From contig NC_133220.1 in the NCBI RefSeq assembly GCF_040436345.1, positions 7,442,436-7,506,435 on the forward strand: a stretch of 64,000 bases of DNA, written 5' to 3'. Positions within the stretch are counted from its first letter, which is position 1; every line of letters starts with the position of its first letter. The notes beneath the pieces were generated by a model, which had not been told where the DNA came from, did no database searches, and saw nothing but the letters and a program-made list of their open reading frames with translations. The position numbers were made by a program, and so were the translations under genes. Shown in pieces: positions 23,701 to 52,070 of the stretch. Source of the stretch: Pagrus major (taxonomy: Eukaryota; Chordata; Actinopteri; Spariformes; Sparidae).

Positions 23701-24991
23701 CAGTTCAAATAACAATTTACAGAAGATAGAAATGGACATACAGCTAAAAACAGGGACAACAAAAATTGGTTAACACAAGACAGAGCTTTAGAGTTTTTAG
23801 TCCGAAAACCCAGAAATCAGTTCGCATTTTTGCACATCTGGTTCCCTCGTCTTAAAGTCTGAGATTTTTTAACTGGTTATTGGTTAAATGTCTGAACTAA
23901 GGACTGTGATTACCACAGGCTTAAAATATTTACACGTTTTGTTCTGTGACGTAAAATACACCATTAAATGTCCCACAATTGAATTATAAAGCTCTTACGC
24001 GTCTTAAAAACGGTGGTTGTTATTTAGTGTAATGAGACTACAGAGCACAGGGAACAGGCCGACTTTAGTTACAAACAATTCAAACTCTCTAATGATCAGT
24101 TTTTACCGACCAAACAACAACTTCCTTTCAGAGCAACAATATGTTCCCACATCTGCAGGAAAATGAACCCACCGTCAAAACCAGCAGCTGTCGTCTTGTT
24201 AAGTTGTGATTCTCTGACATATAAAAGTGTTGTCTTTTTCTCTTATTGTAAACACTTGTTATGCTGAAAATGTGCACTTAATATCACAGCAATAACCGGA
24301 TAAATAATACTTTCATTCAGAACACTGAGTGACTGAGCTGGAAGTTGAAACATTTTGTACCAAATTATTCGTAAACTTACTCTTTTTCTCAAACAAACAA
24401 ATTGCTTGTGATTCAATGTTAGTTTTTGCCAAACTGACATGTAAATATATCTCAATATCTCAATGAAACTGATGTTTTCCACCATTTTCAAGGTTGCATC
24501 AGTTAACCTGCGGGGGGCGCTACAACATCTGTTTAGTAACCTGAATGCTGAGGCCTCATTCATCAAAACAAAATACACAAGTCTGTACACGGAGACACAA
24601 CATTAAACTGTAATAAGGAGTCAAGAAGACAGAGGGAGTGAATATCTGCAGTGAGGTCGTGTTTGAGATTCATCAACTTTAAATGATAAATGAAAATGCT
24701 GCTTCAGTTTCCGGTTACCAAAAAAAACAAAACAAAAAAAACCTCTTCTCTTTATTTTTCCATCAAGAAACAGTTTTGTGAAGTTTATGATCCGAAACAA
24801 CGTTCAGAAGGAAGCGATCCATCTGTTCAGGGACGTGACGAGTCTGAAGTGAAATAATAAACCTGTTAATGTGATTTATTTTACAGCCTGGACACACACA
24901 CACACTCACACAGTATACTTCATTCATTGTGGGCGTGTTCAACAGGTGAGGGGTGTGTCCAGGTGATTCAGCCTCGAGGCATTTGCAGCTG

Positions 24992-25026
24992 TGATGCGAT
25001 GTGTGTGTGTGTATGTGTGTGTGTTA
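24992..25026. repeat. (TG)n microsatellite
   Basis: GATGCGATG then a TG tract with one TA interruption. Seen directly. Confidence 0.85.
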
Positions 25027-26159
25027 GCTGACGTCTATAATCAGATCCAGATTGCTGTCAGTTTTTACTCCTTGAATGAGTCCAGATCAGACCAGAATCA
25101 GGTCTTTATTGTCTTGTGTTTTTTTTTTTTACTGAGCAGTTTTGTTGGTCTCCTGTCTTTAATGAAAGCAGCAGATTATTGCCACATGAAGAAATCACAG
25201 TGACAGAAAAGAAAGTACATTCGTCATACTTGATATAAAAAACAAACATGTTCATTTTTCAGCAGCAGTGACTCCACCTCCACCCCACACACGTTTTTCT
25301 CTCTCCATTCTGTCCACGTTTGTCCGATTCTCACGGGATCATGTAACAGGATGAGGTGCATAAATGTCATGAAGTCTTCGTCCTGCTCATCAGAACTGAA
25401 TCTCAAATAGAGCTGTCAACATATCAGATTTCCACTGCACGATTATTGTGATAATTACAGCGATATCTACCTGCACTACAGGTAAGGTGTCTGGCTCTCA
25501 CACACTGTGGTAGTAGCGAGCTAGTTACTGCATTTTTCTTCTTTTTATTTGGTTTTACTCAAAGGCTTTTTTTAAAACCAGCGTGAAGGTGCATTACTGC
25601 CACCTACTGTGACAAAGTGAGAACGGAAAGCAACAGAAATGATTTAACAGGCACTGGATTGTTTACGCGATATTATCATCAACTGTTTTATTAACACAAT
25701 ATCATCATTTTATTTTTTACATATCACAATTACAACATTGGCATATTTCAACACCCCTCATCCCAAATCCAGGTTGATTTTGCTGACTTTCTCTGCCTCA
25801 TTTTTGTCTTTATGTAGCAGCTTTTAATCTGACCTCATCTCACATGCATCGTATCTTTTATTGGCACAAATGCAGCTATAAGTCTGATTTCTCATTTTGT
25901 CAAATTAACAAAGTATGAAAAGCTGCTATCAACCTAAAACACAAGAAAAAAATGACACAGGTGCTTTTGAAAGTGTAAAAATCTTAAATCTAAACACAAA
26001 CAGAAGAAAAATGCAAGAAATAAAACTACAACCCAGTCTTTTTACATGTGAAGTGATTTTATTCCAACCCGTCTTTGTGTCTTTTTTTCATTAAAACTTC
26101 ACGTATGCCTGTAAATCACTGAAACTATTAATAATACAGTTTAAGAAATATCTTTAAAC

Positions 26160-26480
26160 TAGGATTACTGCCTTGCTGCTGTATGCCTCGGTGCTCCAGT
26201 CGAGTTGCTGTTCTTGAGCTGTGGCGTTGAATAGTGACTGAAACATATTTCGCAGGAGTATTATGATGTCACAGTGCATTTAACCTCTGAGCTTTTGGAT
26301 ATCAAATGTCATAACTTCATAAGTTATCCTATTAGACAGTTGTGTAAAATGTTGTCGTAATTATCATATAAATTCTACAGTTATGGCCAAAAATGTGTTT
26401 TATGAGGTCAATCAGTTCATCCTTAAGTTCAAGTGGACATTTGTGCCAAATTTGAAGAAAGCTTGTCTCTACAAAACATA
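26160..26480 (+). repeat. Degenerate copy of a common teleost interspersed repeat
   Basis: Blocks CTTGCTGCTGTATGCCTCGG, TGCTCCAGTCGAGTTGCTG, CATATTTCGCAGGAGTATT, GTTATGGCCAAAAATGTG and CAAGTGGACATTTGTGCCAA occur in the order I remember from a very abundant repeat in perch-like fish genomes. It has an open but short - strand frame and no protein identity. The family name is not certain. Confidence 0.55.
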
Positions 26481-27383
26481 AATAAAGTTGTGTTAAAGTA
26501 AAAAAACAAACAAAAAAACTCAGTGTTCAGACATGAATAGACGTTCTCCAGAAGGTTAAACTCATTTCAGCGACTGACCAAATACAATAACTGGTTTTAG
26601 ATATTTGGAAATTCTGCTGGAAACAATTGAATTGAATTGAATTGAATGAATATCTCTTATATTAAATAGCAACTTCATTAGTAACACTGATGGATTTGAA
26701 TGCCTGTTAAGCTTCAACAGAAAATGGACGGGCGTCTGTGAGGTAACTGTGTTAAACACATGCAGCTCACTGTAAACGCAGACAAGCCGAGACAGAATCA
26801 CCCGTCTCATTACATTACATAAGTCAATCTGACGAACCTGCAGGGTCTCGCTCGCATTATGTTTCTATCGGACAGGTGGACTGAGAGCTGATATCAAACA
26901 GCTGACACAAGGTGAACAAAATCTTTATTGAAATAATGACGAAAGCCCGGTCAGAGCCGAGTGACAGTAAAGAGGAACAAAAACTTCCTGCTGCCTCAAG
27001 CACTCTGTTTGATCAGTCATTTTAAATGTCGGACAGATGTTGTCATTAATGTGGATTTATGTTGATGTCAGACACTGATTAACTTTCATCAGTCTCAGCT
27101 GGGCTTCATCCTCAGGCATTACATTTAGTTTAATGTCAAATTAGCTCGCTAACATGCTAAAGTTATCATTGCTGGTGGTGGTACATGAAAATCACTCTGG
27201 TGCAAAGCGGTGTAAAATCACTTAGTTGTTCGTGAGCAGTTAACGGAGTTTTATTTACAACAACAAATAAAGTGCAAACTACAGACCTACAGTAGCAGAC
27301 GTGCCGGCCAGGGGAACAAATATGCTGCTTTTAATGAGAGCTGATGTGTGTCGATGCTGGGAAACAGGACAGCGATGCATCTA

Positions 27384-27572
27384 CAGCTGAAATGATTAGT
27401 TATTTAATCAATTAGTTGATCAACAGAACATTTTTCACACAAAAACAGTGAAAAAAGTTGATCATTCTCTGTTTGAATCTTCTCCAATGTCAGGATTTTG
27501 CTGCTCTTCTTTGACATTAATCCTTGTAAACAGAATATTTTTGGACTGTTTGTTGGACAAATTAGGACATTT
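27384..27572 (-). mobile_element. MITE-like element, copy G (partial)
   Basis: CAGCTGAAATGATTAGTTAT at the left, AATTAGTTGATCAACAGAAC, AGGATTTTGCTGCTCTTCTT and GGACATTTAAAGAGG are the - orientation landmarks. The far end is missing. Confidence 0.65.
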
Positions 27573-28880
27573 AAAGAGGTTATTTATGAGCTCCAGGTGT
27601 GCCAGGTAGCAAATAGGAGTAATTTCAGAAACAAACACTTCTCAAATAGAATCATTCAGGTGTCATTTCACCTTAATTTCTGGGATTTTCTGAGACGTCA
27701 AGTCTTTCCAGAATGAGTCAAGTTGATGGTTTTATTACTGGAACTCACTAAAAGTTCACGATTGATTTCAAGTTCAAACCAACTGTGATTCATTTGTGTA
27801 AAATACTGAATCCTCTCTGGAACCAAGGTGAAATAAAAAAAGTAAGTAAACTGCTGCCTTTCTGTTAGTTATTTCTAATTATAAAACATAAAGTACAGTA
27901 CAAGTCCATTCACAGTTTCACTGTAGCAGAAGTCTGCAACTAAATACTGAAATATTTGTACTTTTATCATATTTGTTAGGACCGCCATTGTCGTGGTGAC
28001 GTTATGTTTCTTATTATTCTCTTACAATGTCAGAGTCAGGTAGACTAACGGTTTTGTGTCTGAACGCTTAATATTGAGCTTCCTCTTGAATTATTTCAAA
28101 CTGTTTTATCACATTTACTCATTAAAAGGAAGCTGATTTTTTACTGTCATGTAGTTTCAGGGTTTGAATGACTTCAGGACTTTTGTCTTTTGGGGTTTCA
28201 TTCTAACACGTTTCTGAGAAGTCTTTCTAGTTGACACTGGATTGGGATGTTTGGTCTTTGGTTGACCTCTGACCTATATGTAAACGTCACCTCTCCTTCA
28301 CCTCCTCTGAGACCTTCCAGTTATTTCCCCTGCAGAACTGCAGCAGCCGTAATGTTTCATAATCTGTCTCAGCTTGTTTTAATAACCCTCCTCCCGTTTT
28401 CGTCCCCTTCACTGAGCAACATTTGAATATTTAACCTATGATGATTCGCTTCACTGTCTTTCTTCAATATCCTGCAGCGTGTTGGCCGTGTCCTCCTTCA
28501 GACAGATGTCAGACCTGTCTCTCTCTCTCTGTCTGTTTATTACTCTCTCTCTCACTCTCTCGTTTTGTCCCAGCTGCCGTACAAATCCTGGCTTTCCTCA
28601 CAGCTCTATTAGCTCGCTCTGCTCCACACAACCGCTCCACGTTCTGAGACACACCAAGGACAAGACACACACACACACAGTTAGTCTCATCACACAGCGA
28701 CACACACACACACCTCTCCTGGAGCTCCAGCAGAACCAGAGGAGGAGAAAAGAGGGTGGAAGAATTTGGCCTCAAGTCCTGCAGCCGCCTTCAAACTTCT
28801 GGTAAAGTAGAGTTAATGTCCTTCTGTCTGTCTGTCTTCAGCTCCTCCCTCCTGTGTGTTCATCTGTCTGTCTGTTGCTA

Positions 28881-28881
28881 C

Positions 28882-28923
<42 letters not shown>

Positions 28924-28924
28924 G
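28881..28924. repeat. (TGTC)n tetranucleotide microsatellite
   Basis: About eleven TCTG units with one TTTG variant. Similar CTGT-rich text starts near 28822. Confidence 0.9.
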
Positions 28925-29589
28925 TTGCGATGATTTGTAATCAGTTGGTTCAGTTGCTGTAAATGATTTTCCTCACAGGTCCAAACAAAGAAAAGAAAAT
29001 AATCTCCCGGTGACTCAAAGGATCTGAACAAAGCCTGATAAAGATTTGTTCATTTAAACGCAGACCAGACCTGAACCGAACCAGAACAGACCTCAAGGAA
29101 GCAGATTCTTAACTTTTAAAATGATCAGTATGTCTGTTCTCTTCCTGGTTTTGATGCAGCACTCTCAAACTTTCCTTTTAGCTCCCTGATGATGTTCTGT
29201 TGTTGTGTAAGAACATCAGACAATGAACAAGAAGGACATTCGAGGAGTGCAATAACTAAATCTTTGTTCAGGTTTTGCAAAAATAGCCTGGATCCTAATT
29301 TCTCAGTAATCATAACAAATAAAAACAGAATAATTTTTTAGATTTTTTCAAAAACATTCAACTGAAAATAATGACCTCATTCAACAGAGTGGCTTCCTCA
29401 AGGCTTTGGTCGTGTGCACGTTTACCAAAGCAAAGCAAAATGTTAGTCAGTCAGTTGCATTTTCTATGATGAGATCGTTGAATTAGATTCACAGCGCTGA
29501 AGAGTTCCTGAGTCTGATCTACACCCTCGTCTATGAGACATGACCGGACCAAACCCAAGTGCTTCTGTCAGATTTGATACATAAACCGA

Positions 29590-29870
29590 CCTGAGACCCA
29601 AAGCTTTACAAAACAAAATGGCCCAAACACTTCGGCGCTGGTTCTTTGAGGTCTGCTTGGCCCTATCAGCCGTTTTCCACGACAGGAACATCACTTCTAT
29701 CAGTTGTCTCTGCTTCTGTTCGCACTGTTCGCTGCTGGATTGGATGAGAAGATCCTGGAACTAAATTTGAGCTCTGCTCACTGGACATGATCCCTCAAGC
29801 AGATGTGACGTTACATCACAACAAAGACGACTACAACGAACACAAGAGTAATCACCTTCTCACTACGACT
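29590..29870. repeat. Possible non-autonomous DNA element
   Basis: The stretch contains GCCGTTTTCCACGACAGGAAC, TTCGCTGCTGGATTGGATGA and GGAACTAAATTTG, and recalls text at 45400-45545 (AGAACTAAATTTGGGCAC.., GATGTCACTTCACAAGACAA). Similarity is patchy and boundaries were not found. Confidence 0.25.
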
Positions 29871-31035
29871 GCATTTATATGGAGCAGGACAAGCAGCCAT
29901 TATGAAGAACACTGGACTAACATGTCGGGGAAGTCACTACTGTTTGTGGAGATGAAGTCAGATACGACACAAGGTTGATCAGAGCGGGAAATATTCAAAA
30001 GATGAAACAAGATGATAAAATACAGATCACAATGCTGCAGCAGAGCAAACTGAAACACTACAAAGTGGTTTAAAGGTCTTAACAGCAAACATCTCTGGAG
30101 ATACTCAATTGTTAAACAAATCGCACATAAAACTGTTTAAAGGACTCATGACAGAAACTCTGTGTGTGAAGATACATGGGATAAACAGCAACTAAACTGT
30201 CCGCCTGTTACATGAAGAGCTAACGAACCTTGAAGAGGTTAATAGACTTATTTCAAACAAGCTTTTTCTTTCTCTAAGCGAGACTAAGTTCAGCTTCAGT
30301 GCAAGTTCATCAAAATCAAATCACTTTGCTTCACTGTTCTCTGTATCTTGTCTTCATCAGGGTGGTGCCCAAAAATGTGGGAGAACAGCAACATTTGAAA
30401 CATCAATGACAAGAAGAATATGTGTGGAGTTGAAATTTAAAAATCTTAACTGTGAAGAAAATGTGCTAAAAGTGGAGTTTTGGGGCTTATTTTTGTCACT
30501 GACAAGTAAAACAAACACTCATATCTTGAGGAAGTTGGTGGTGTTCAGAAGTAATTTGAACTATTTCCTGGAATCCAGTTATTGAGTTAAATACTGAGGG
30601 AAGCAAACAGAAACAGCAGCAGAAGAAACTTCAACTTAAAATCTGTCTTGGTTTCGTTTAACAGAGTCCAGGTTATTTTTATCCTCTGTGTTCCTGCTGG
30701 AAGTCTCTCCGTCTGAGCCTGCTCATCCAGAAACTGAACTGCTGAATATTTTCCATTTCTATCCCCTCCCTCCTGTTTTCTTTCCTCTTTCTCAGGACTG
30801 GATCTCTCTCTGTCCCCAGTCAGCATTGAGTTCTGGTTTCTTATTGGCTGGTGCTGAGTTGAGGGGGTCGGGTCTCAGAGCCAGCTGACGTTGTGCTCAG
30901 ACCTCCAGTCTGTGGAGCTGCAGACTTTAGTTTTGTTTTCATCCACGAAGAAAATGTGAATGATTAATGTGATGACAGTGTAGGGGGATGTCATGGACCC
31001 TGACATGTGATATGTGCACTGCTCTTAATGTAATG

Positions 31036-31079
31036 GTTGACAACTAATAACTAACTAATAGATTGATCGTTGCAGCTCT
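31036..31079 (+). mobile_element. MITE-like element, right-end fragment (copy L)
   Basis: GTTGACAACTAATAACTAAC followed by ATAGATTGATCGTTGCAGCTC is the right terminus of the family; the remainder is absent. Confidence 0.55.
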
Positions 31080-31933
31080 ACTCTACTCTGGCCCAGAAGG
31101 TGGTGGTAATGCACCTGAAGCTGTTTGGTAACTTCCAAAAACACTAGAAGGCAGACTAGTAGTACTGTAGGTGTTTGCTGTTTGGGTCATTGTTGATGTT
31201 TGGAGTTGGATTACAGCAAGTTTTAGTTGAAGGCTGATGTCAGCACCATCAACTGATCTGAGACCAGTTATTACAGTCTGTTGTGGATAATTTCATGTGC
31301 TTTAATTTTATTTAAAGGTCTGAGTGCAGAGTCAGGACCAGACACAGGATCTAGGATTATGTGGAAATGTGCTCTGAGAGTGAAATATATAACAATAAAA
31401 ATAGTAAACTGAGGCTCAGCCTGTTATTAAACTGTATCAACACAAAGGTTACAGGTTACATACAGGTTATTTTTATATATCTTAACTATTGTTTTTATGT
31501 TTTTATGGATTAGGTTATGAGGAAAACATTTTCTCTCTCACATGATCAGACATTTGTGGAGAACAGAAAAACAATAGAAGAAGAATAAAAACAACCATAG
31601 ATAAGATTAAAGTCGCCTGACAGAAATAACAAATCTTAAACGGACATGTCTTTGATCAACATGATCTGAGGGGACGTCATCTCACTGATATCAACTTATA
31701 ACATTATTATGGTAAACGCAAACTGCTGCCACTGCTACTTCTACATCCATCAGACACAGAGCAACATTATCATCTTATTGAAATTGTATTTGTGTCCTAT
31801 GCACTGTATGAAGTCCAACATTTACTCATTCTTTAGCTCTGGTTTGGTCTCCACCAACTCTTAAGAAAACTAGCTGGGAGAGAATTATCTTTAGGTGACA
31901 AAATATGATTTTGTTGTTGTTGTTGTAGAGGCT

Positions 31934-31998
31934 TATATAGAGAAAGAGTTCAATCTGCTGCATCCAGAGGGAGAATCATACAGAAGACAAACTATCAG
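31934..31998 (+). promoter_or_regulatory. ecm2: Candidate ecm2 TATA box and 5' non-coding exon
   Basis: TATATAG (31934-31940) lies about 58 bp before a CAG/GTGTGT donor at 31998/31999. A transcript starting about 30 bp after the TATA box could splice to the ATG exon, whose acceptor ends at 32755. This is inferred only from motif spacing. Confidence 0.25.
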
Positions 31999-32334
31999 GT
32001 GTGTGAAGGTGTGTGCTAGCTTCAGATAACTGCAGTAATAATGACAGGACTGTTGTGTATAGACTAGTCATTACACACACACATACACACACCCACAGGG
32101 AACCGTCCATTAGGACCCTAGCAGAGAGCTATATGAGTGTCAGCGACAGCAATAACAGCTCTTTTTGTCTGAGAGCTGCTGCAGGTAAAATCTCTGTTTG
32201 TCTTCTGTCTATTGTTCTGCAGGTGGAGAATCAATGTGGATCTGTATGTTTGGTTCCAGTCATTTTAGCTTTTGTTATACTAATAACAAAAGGAAACATG
32301 AAAACCAATCTTTCCTCTTCAGGATTTTATGCTT

Positions 32335-32470
32335 TTATTGAGAGATGACAGGAAACGACGAAAAAGAGAGGGAACGACAGGAAGTAAAGGTCTCCGGTCG
32401 GAATCAAATCCTGGATATATTGGTTCCTGGTCAGCGCCTCGAACCCAACGCCACGGGGTGCCCCTACGTT
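32335..32470 (-). mobile_element. tRNA-derived-SINE-like repeat, copy 1
   Basis: On the - strand it reads GGGGCACCCCGTGGCGTTGG, a GGTTCGAGGCGCTGACC stretch, GGATTTGATTCCGACC (B-box-like) and CTTCCTGTCGTTCCCTCTC. That order resembles teleost SINEs with a tRNA-like head and a CTTTCCTGTC tail. It lies between the candidate first exon of ecm2 and its ATG exon. Confidence 0.5.
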
Positions 32471-32757
32471 TCTGAATGTTTAATATCCAACCATGACCAT
32501 CGGAAGAGTTAATTGTTTTACATGTTCCTTTTGTCTGATTAACCTGCTGGTCTCCTTCTGATGTGTTTGTAGCATCGGGTATTAAAAACTGCATCTCTGC
32601 TTGAGTTTGAATTACATTTAACATTTGAGAACTCTGGCTTTTGGTTTCGTGGAAAAACTTGTCTGAGGTACTGAAAAAAGTAGATTTGTAAAGATCAGTA
32701 CATAGAGGTATTGTATCGATACTAGTATTAAAAAAACTTTCTATCATTACTGCAGGG

Positions 32758-48833
<16,076 letters not shown>

Positions 48834-48856
48834 CCTGAGTTCACACGAAACGCAAA

Positions 48857-48862
48857 AATAAA
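48857..48862 (+). terminator. ecm2: Candidate ecm2 poly(A) signal
   Basis: AATAAA only 23 nt after the stop, with TTTTGGTTTTTAATGTG about 40 nt on. Another AATAAA is at 49363. Which is used cannot be told from sequence. Confidence 0.4.
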
Positions 48863-51598
48863 AGACACTTGAAACCATCAGAAACATGAGGACAAAGATT
48901 TTGGTTTTTAATGTGCCAAGAAAAGTCAAATCCTAGAAGATATATTTTTTCTCACTAGCCTCTCCTCAAATGTTATGTTTTTTAAATCACACTAAAAAAA
49001 AAGAGGCTCTCACGTGTCTGATGTAAAGGTTAAACATGGAAAAAAAAAAAAGAGGAATTAAACTGTCAAAACACAGTTTCTGCTGATGTAATACGCCTTA
49101 TGGGAATGTACTGCAGTGTCATATCCTTGGACTGAACCATTAAGAGCTTCATAAAGTAAGACTTTATCTTCTCTAGCCCCAGTACACCGTTTAAGGTCTG
49201 GTAAGTAGTTTTGCAGTGTTGCCTGGCCCAAGTTAAACTGGTGTGAAGGTGACAGAACACCTTCAGACTTCAAAATTAAACACATCTGTCTTCTTTAATG
49301 AAATGTTAAACTCTCTAAAACGGAAAGAATTCCAGCACCATACGAAGTAAAATGAAAATGCTAATAAAGAAATGGAAAGAATTCTATGAAGTGAGACCGC
49401 AAGCCCAACACATTATTTTTAACAACCTCACTACCTTTATGTTCCATTTCTCAGCTCTGTTTCTTCCAGCGCTTTCTTTCACCCTGACACGAAAAGGACT
49501 GTAAGTAGTGAGATTGCATGTGACACATCGTTCAAGGACTTTGTGTTAAAGATTAAAACCAGCTAAAGGAGAGTTGTTGGCAAGTTCATCCCTCTTACAG
49601 TTGAAGAGACCGAAAATGATAGGGCTGGCAAAATTTGCCAAAAATGAAGCTCATTTATTCCTTTTAAAGAAACCCACTGGTTTGAACCATTTGAATATCT
49701 TTTAATGCGTATAATGTCTTTAAAAGGCAAACAAAAAAAAAAGGTTTTATACCGTTAAACTTAATTTACTGACCATAGACATATCTCTCTTTGGACCGTA
49801 GTTGGTGCAACAGTGAGTCTCTTGGAGTGAGATCAAATTGTATATGTTATTCTATAGATTAATCTGCACTTTTACATTTCTAACTAGCTTCTGTCTACTT
49901 GTGTACACAAGTAACTTCCTCTGGCGCAATAACACAGATTTATTCCTGATGCAAGGGGGTCTCACTATATGGCGTAGGTTTTTCTTTAAAGTACAGTGTC
50001 ATATTTTACCTATTAATGGCTCCACAACAATAAATGCAGGTATCGGACTTGTATGATCAGGTCATACTCACTTGGTAATATACTGTAGAGTGACGGTGGG
50101 CCACACATACTTGAATAACTATTACATTCAGCTGACATCTATTTCGCTTCGCCTCATTACTGAATAAAAAACAGACGATTTCTGTGCAGCTGGTGTGTTT
50201 ACGTGGATTACGTGCATTGTTGAGTGGGGATCCCAGTTAGCAGAAAGTTTGCTATAGAGTTATTGGAGGTGAGTATAGCTGCAGTATGTGGACTATGAGG
50301 TCTGAGGAAAAGAAAAATTCTGGGAGAACTCTCTAACAAACGCCTTTTATAGTGAAGGTCTTTCCAAGAACTCTCCTCATGCAGAACAGAGGTGAGCTGA
50401 GGGAGGAACCACTGGCTCTGGAAGTATTTTCACTACTATAAATTCCCATTTTAAAAGTTTTCTTTCAATTATCTGCTCCATATACCTCAACACAGAAACA
50501 TAATTTAACCAGACTGTGGCTCAATCAACCTGTGTAACAACCTGTGTAACTGTAGTGGCATGTATTATTAAGTCAACATCAGCACTGACAGTGGATGAAA
50601 GAAGGCTTCTGCAGCTTGGGAGAGTAAATTCTTTATGTATGTGCAGAGATGTTGATTAAATGCTCCTTCAGTACTTACAGATTATACTATTGCTTTAAAG
50701 AGTATTGACTAGAGGTACAGCTTGCCCAAAAATCTAAGTTAAATTTACATTGAAGAACTTTTTTTTTGTTTTATGACAAATACCAAAAATGACTTGAAAA
50801 CATGAATTTGAACTTTTGAATTGAAATACATCTGCCCTTCACTTTGCTCTTGGCTGGCCAACAAGCATAAATCATACGAAAGAATGTTTATCTGATTTTA
50901 TATACACTATGGATTATCACAATGTTACAGTGCAAAACTCAAATAAACTTTACAATGTTCCTTTTACTGCCTTATTGATGAAGTCTCACTCTCTACATTC
51001 ATTATCCATTTGAATAGAAACACTTCAGGATTAACACGTCACATTTTCTGGTCACTATAATACTAAGATAAAAGTATAATCGGGACACGCACGTCATGTT
51101 CATTATGTTTCAAATGGCATTACCATGTAAACTCAAATATAAAGCAACAAGGCATCCTTGTAACTGGGAGGGTCTGCAAGGGCATCTATGCAGTAACTGG
51201 GACTGTACGTGTCTACCTGCGATCAACTGCGTATGAGCTCCTTCTTGTTGTTGAGAAGTCCATTTTGATTTGCCGTGCATCTGAGTGGAACATAAGTAAA
51301 GCTCAACCATAACTCGGTTTTTGAGGCTGAATACAGATACTGATGCTTGGAAACTCTGATTGACATGTTGTGTCGATATAAATTTGTAAAAATAAATGCA
51401 TACTGGGACCAACATATGTAGTTAGCAGGACATTTTACAGTGTAATGATGAACTTGTCAGTGCTCTCTGGTGGACAAATTAAGTACATAATTTTTTCTGA
51501 TAAATTTATTTATGACCTATACTGTACATTACTGTCCAACTGACAACATTTACAAACTGGTAACTCCTTTTGTCCTTTGATCTGCTTGCATAGAGAAC

Positions 51599-52070
51599 TG
51601 AAGTCACGTTCCTTCCTGTTTCCCTCATGGGACCTTATTTCAGAAAAACTGTAACCTGTGACTTAAACATTATAAAGCTTCTCCTATATATTAGCATCTT
51701 ACAGGACTGACTAACTCTCCTTTCACTTAACTGCAGTTGTCAATATGACTAGATTTACTGTGATTTTCATCTTTGTTTGGTACCTTTTCTGTGCCGAGTT
51801 GGCGGTCATGTTGGTGTTGGTGACGTATGTCGAGTGAGACGACATAGTTCACTGAGCGGTTTAATACAACAATAGATGGTATTTTACTTTATTTATGACA
51901 AACTGTGACTTTCTTGACTTGGAAAATGATCTTTTAAATTGACAAACGTGTGTGATTCATGGCACAACTCAAACGGGATCAAAAAATAATTTGTCTCTCT
52001 CCATTCACTATTATACAAAGTCTCCTGAAATAAGGTCCCATGAGGTCCACCAGAAGGGGCGTGACTTCTG
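51599..52070. repeat. Repeat with long inverted arms, related to 7720-8000
   Basis: A perfect 21-bp inverted repeat (51623-51643 and 52025-52045, containing CATGGGACCTTATTTCAG) extends outward imperfectly (GAAGTCACGTTCCTT versus AGGGGCGTGACTTC). The interior shares blocks with the ippk intron 2 repeat. Non-coding. Confidence 0.65.

Larger units (their letters stand above)
23324..31930. other. Spacer between cenpp 3' exons and ecm2
   Basis: No exon could be assigned here. On the - strand this should be cenpp intron, or contain short upstream cenpp exons that I could not recognise. Contents: MITE-like copies (23445, 27384, 31036), a degenerate teleost repeat (26160-26480), microsatellites (24992-25026, 28881-28924, CT and CA tracts around 28520-28720) and a possible element near 29590-29870. 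Confidence 0.5.

Noticed and set aside
24381..24507. 127-nt - strand candidate cenpp exon with good acceptor, GTAAGT donor and fitting phase
   Set aside because: The translation (LTDATLKMVENISF..) lacks the conserved W and R.RTF block expected before GKYP, and is AT-rich. Splice motifs alone are not enough.
25224..25406. - strand frame with EDFMTFMHLILLHD and TWTEWREKN, superficially like the CENP-P RWD block
   Set aside because: Order and spacing do not match CENP-P, and there is no convincing splice pair giving the required phase and residues.
30587..30826. - strand frame near 30.7 kb with FSFWMSRLRRRDFQQE in a second frame
   Set aside because: Looks helical, but no donor follows before a stop, so it cannot be a cenpp exon.
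49058..49285. 75-aa - strand frame downstream of ecm2
   Set aside because: Reads smoothly but matches nothing I recognise and has no exon signals that fit cenpp.
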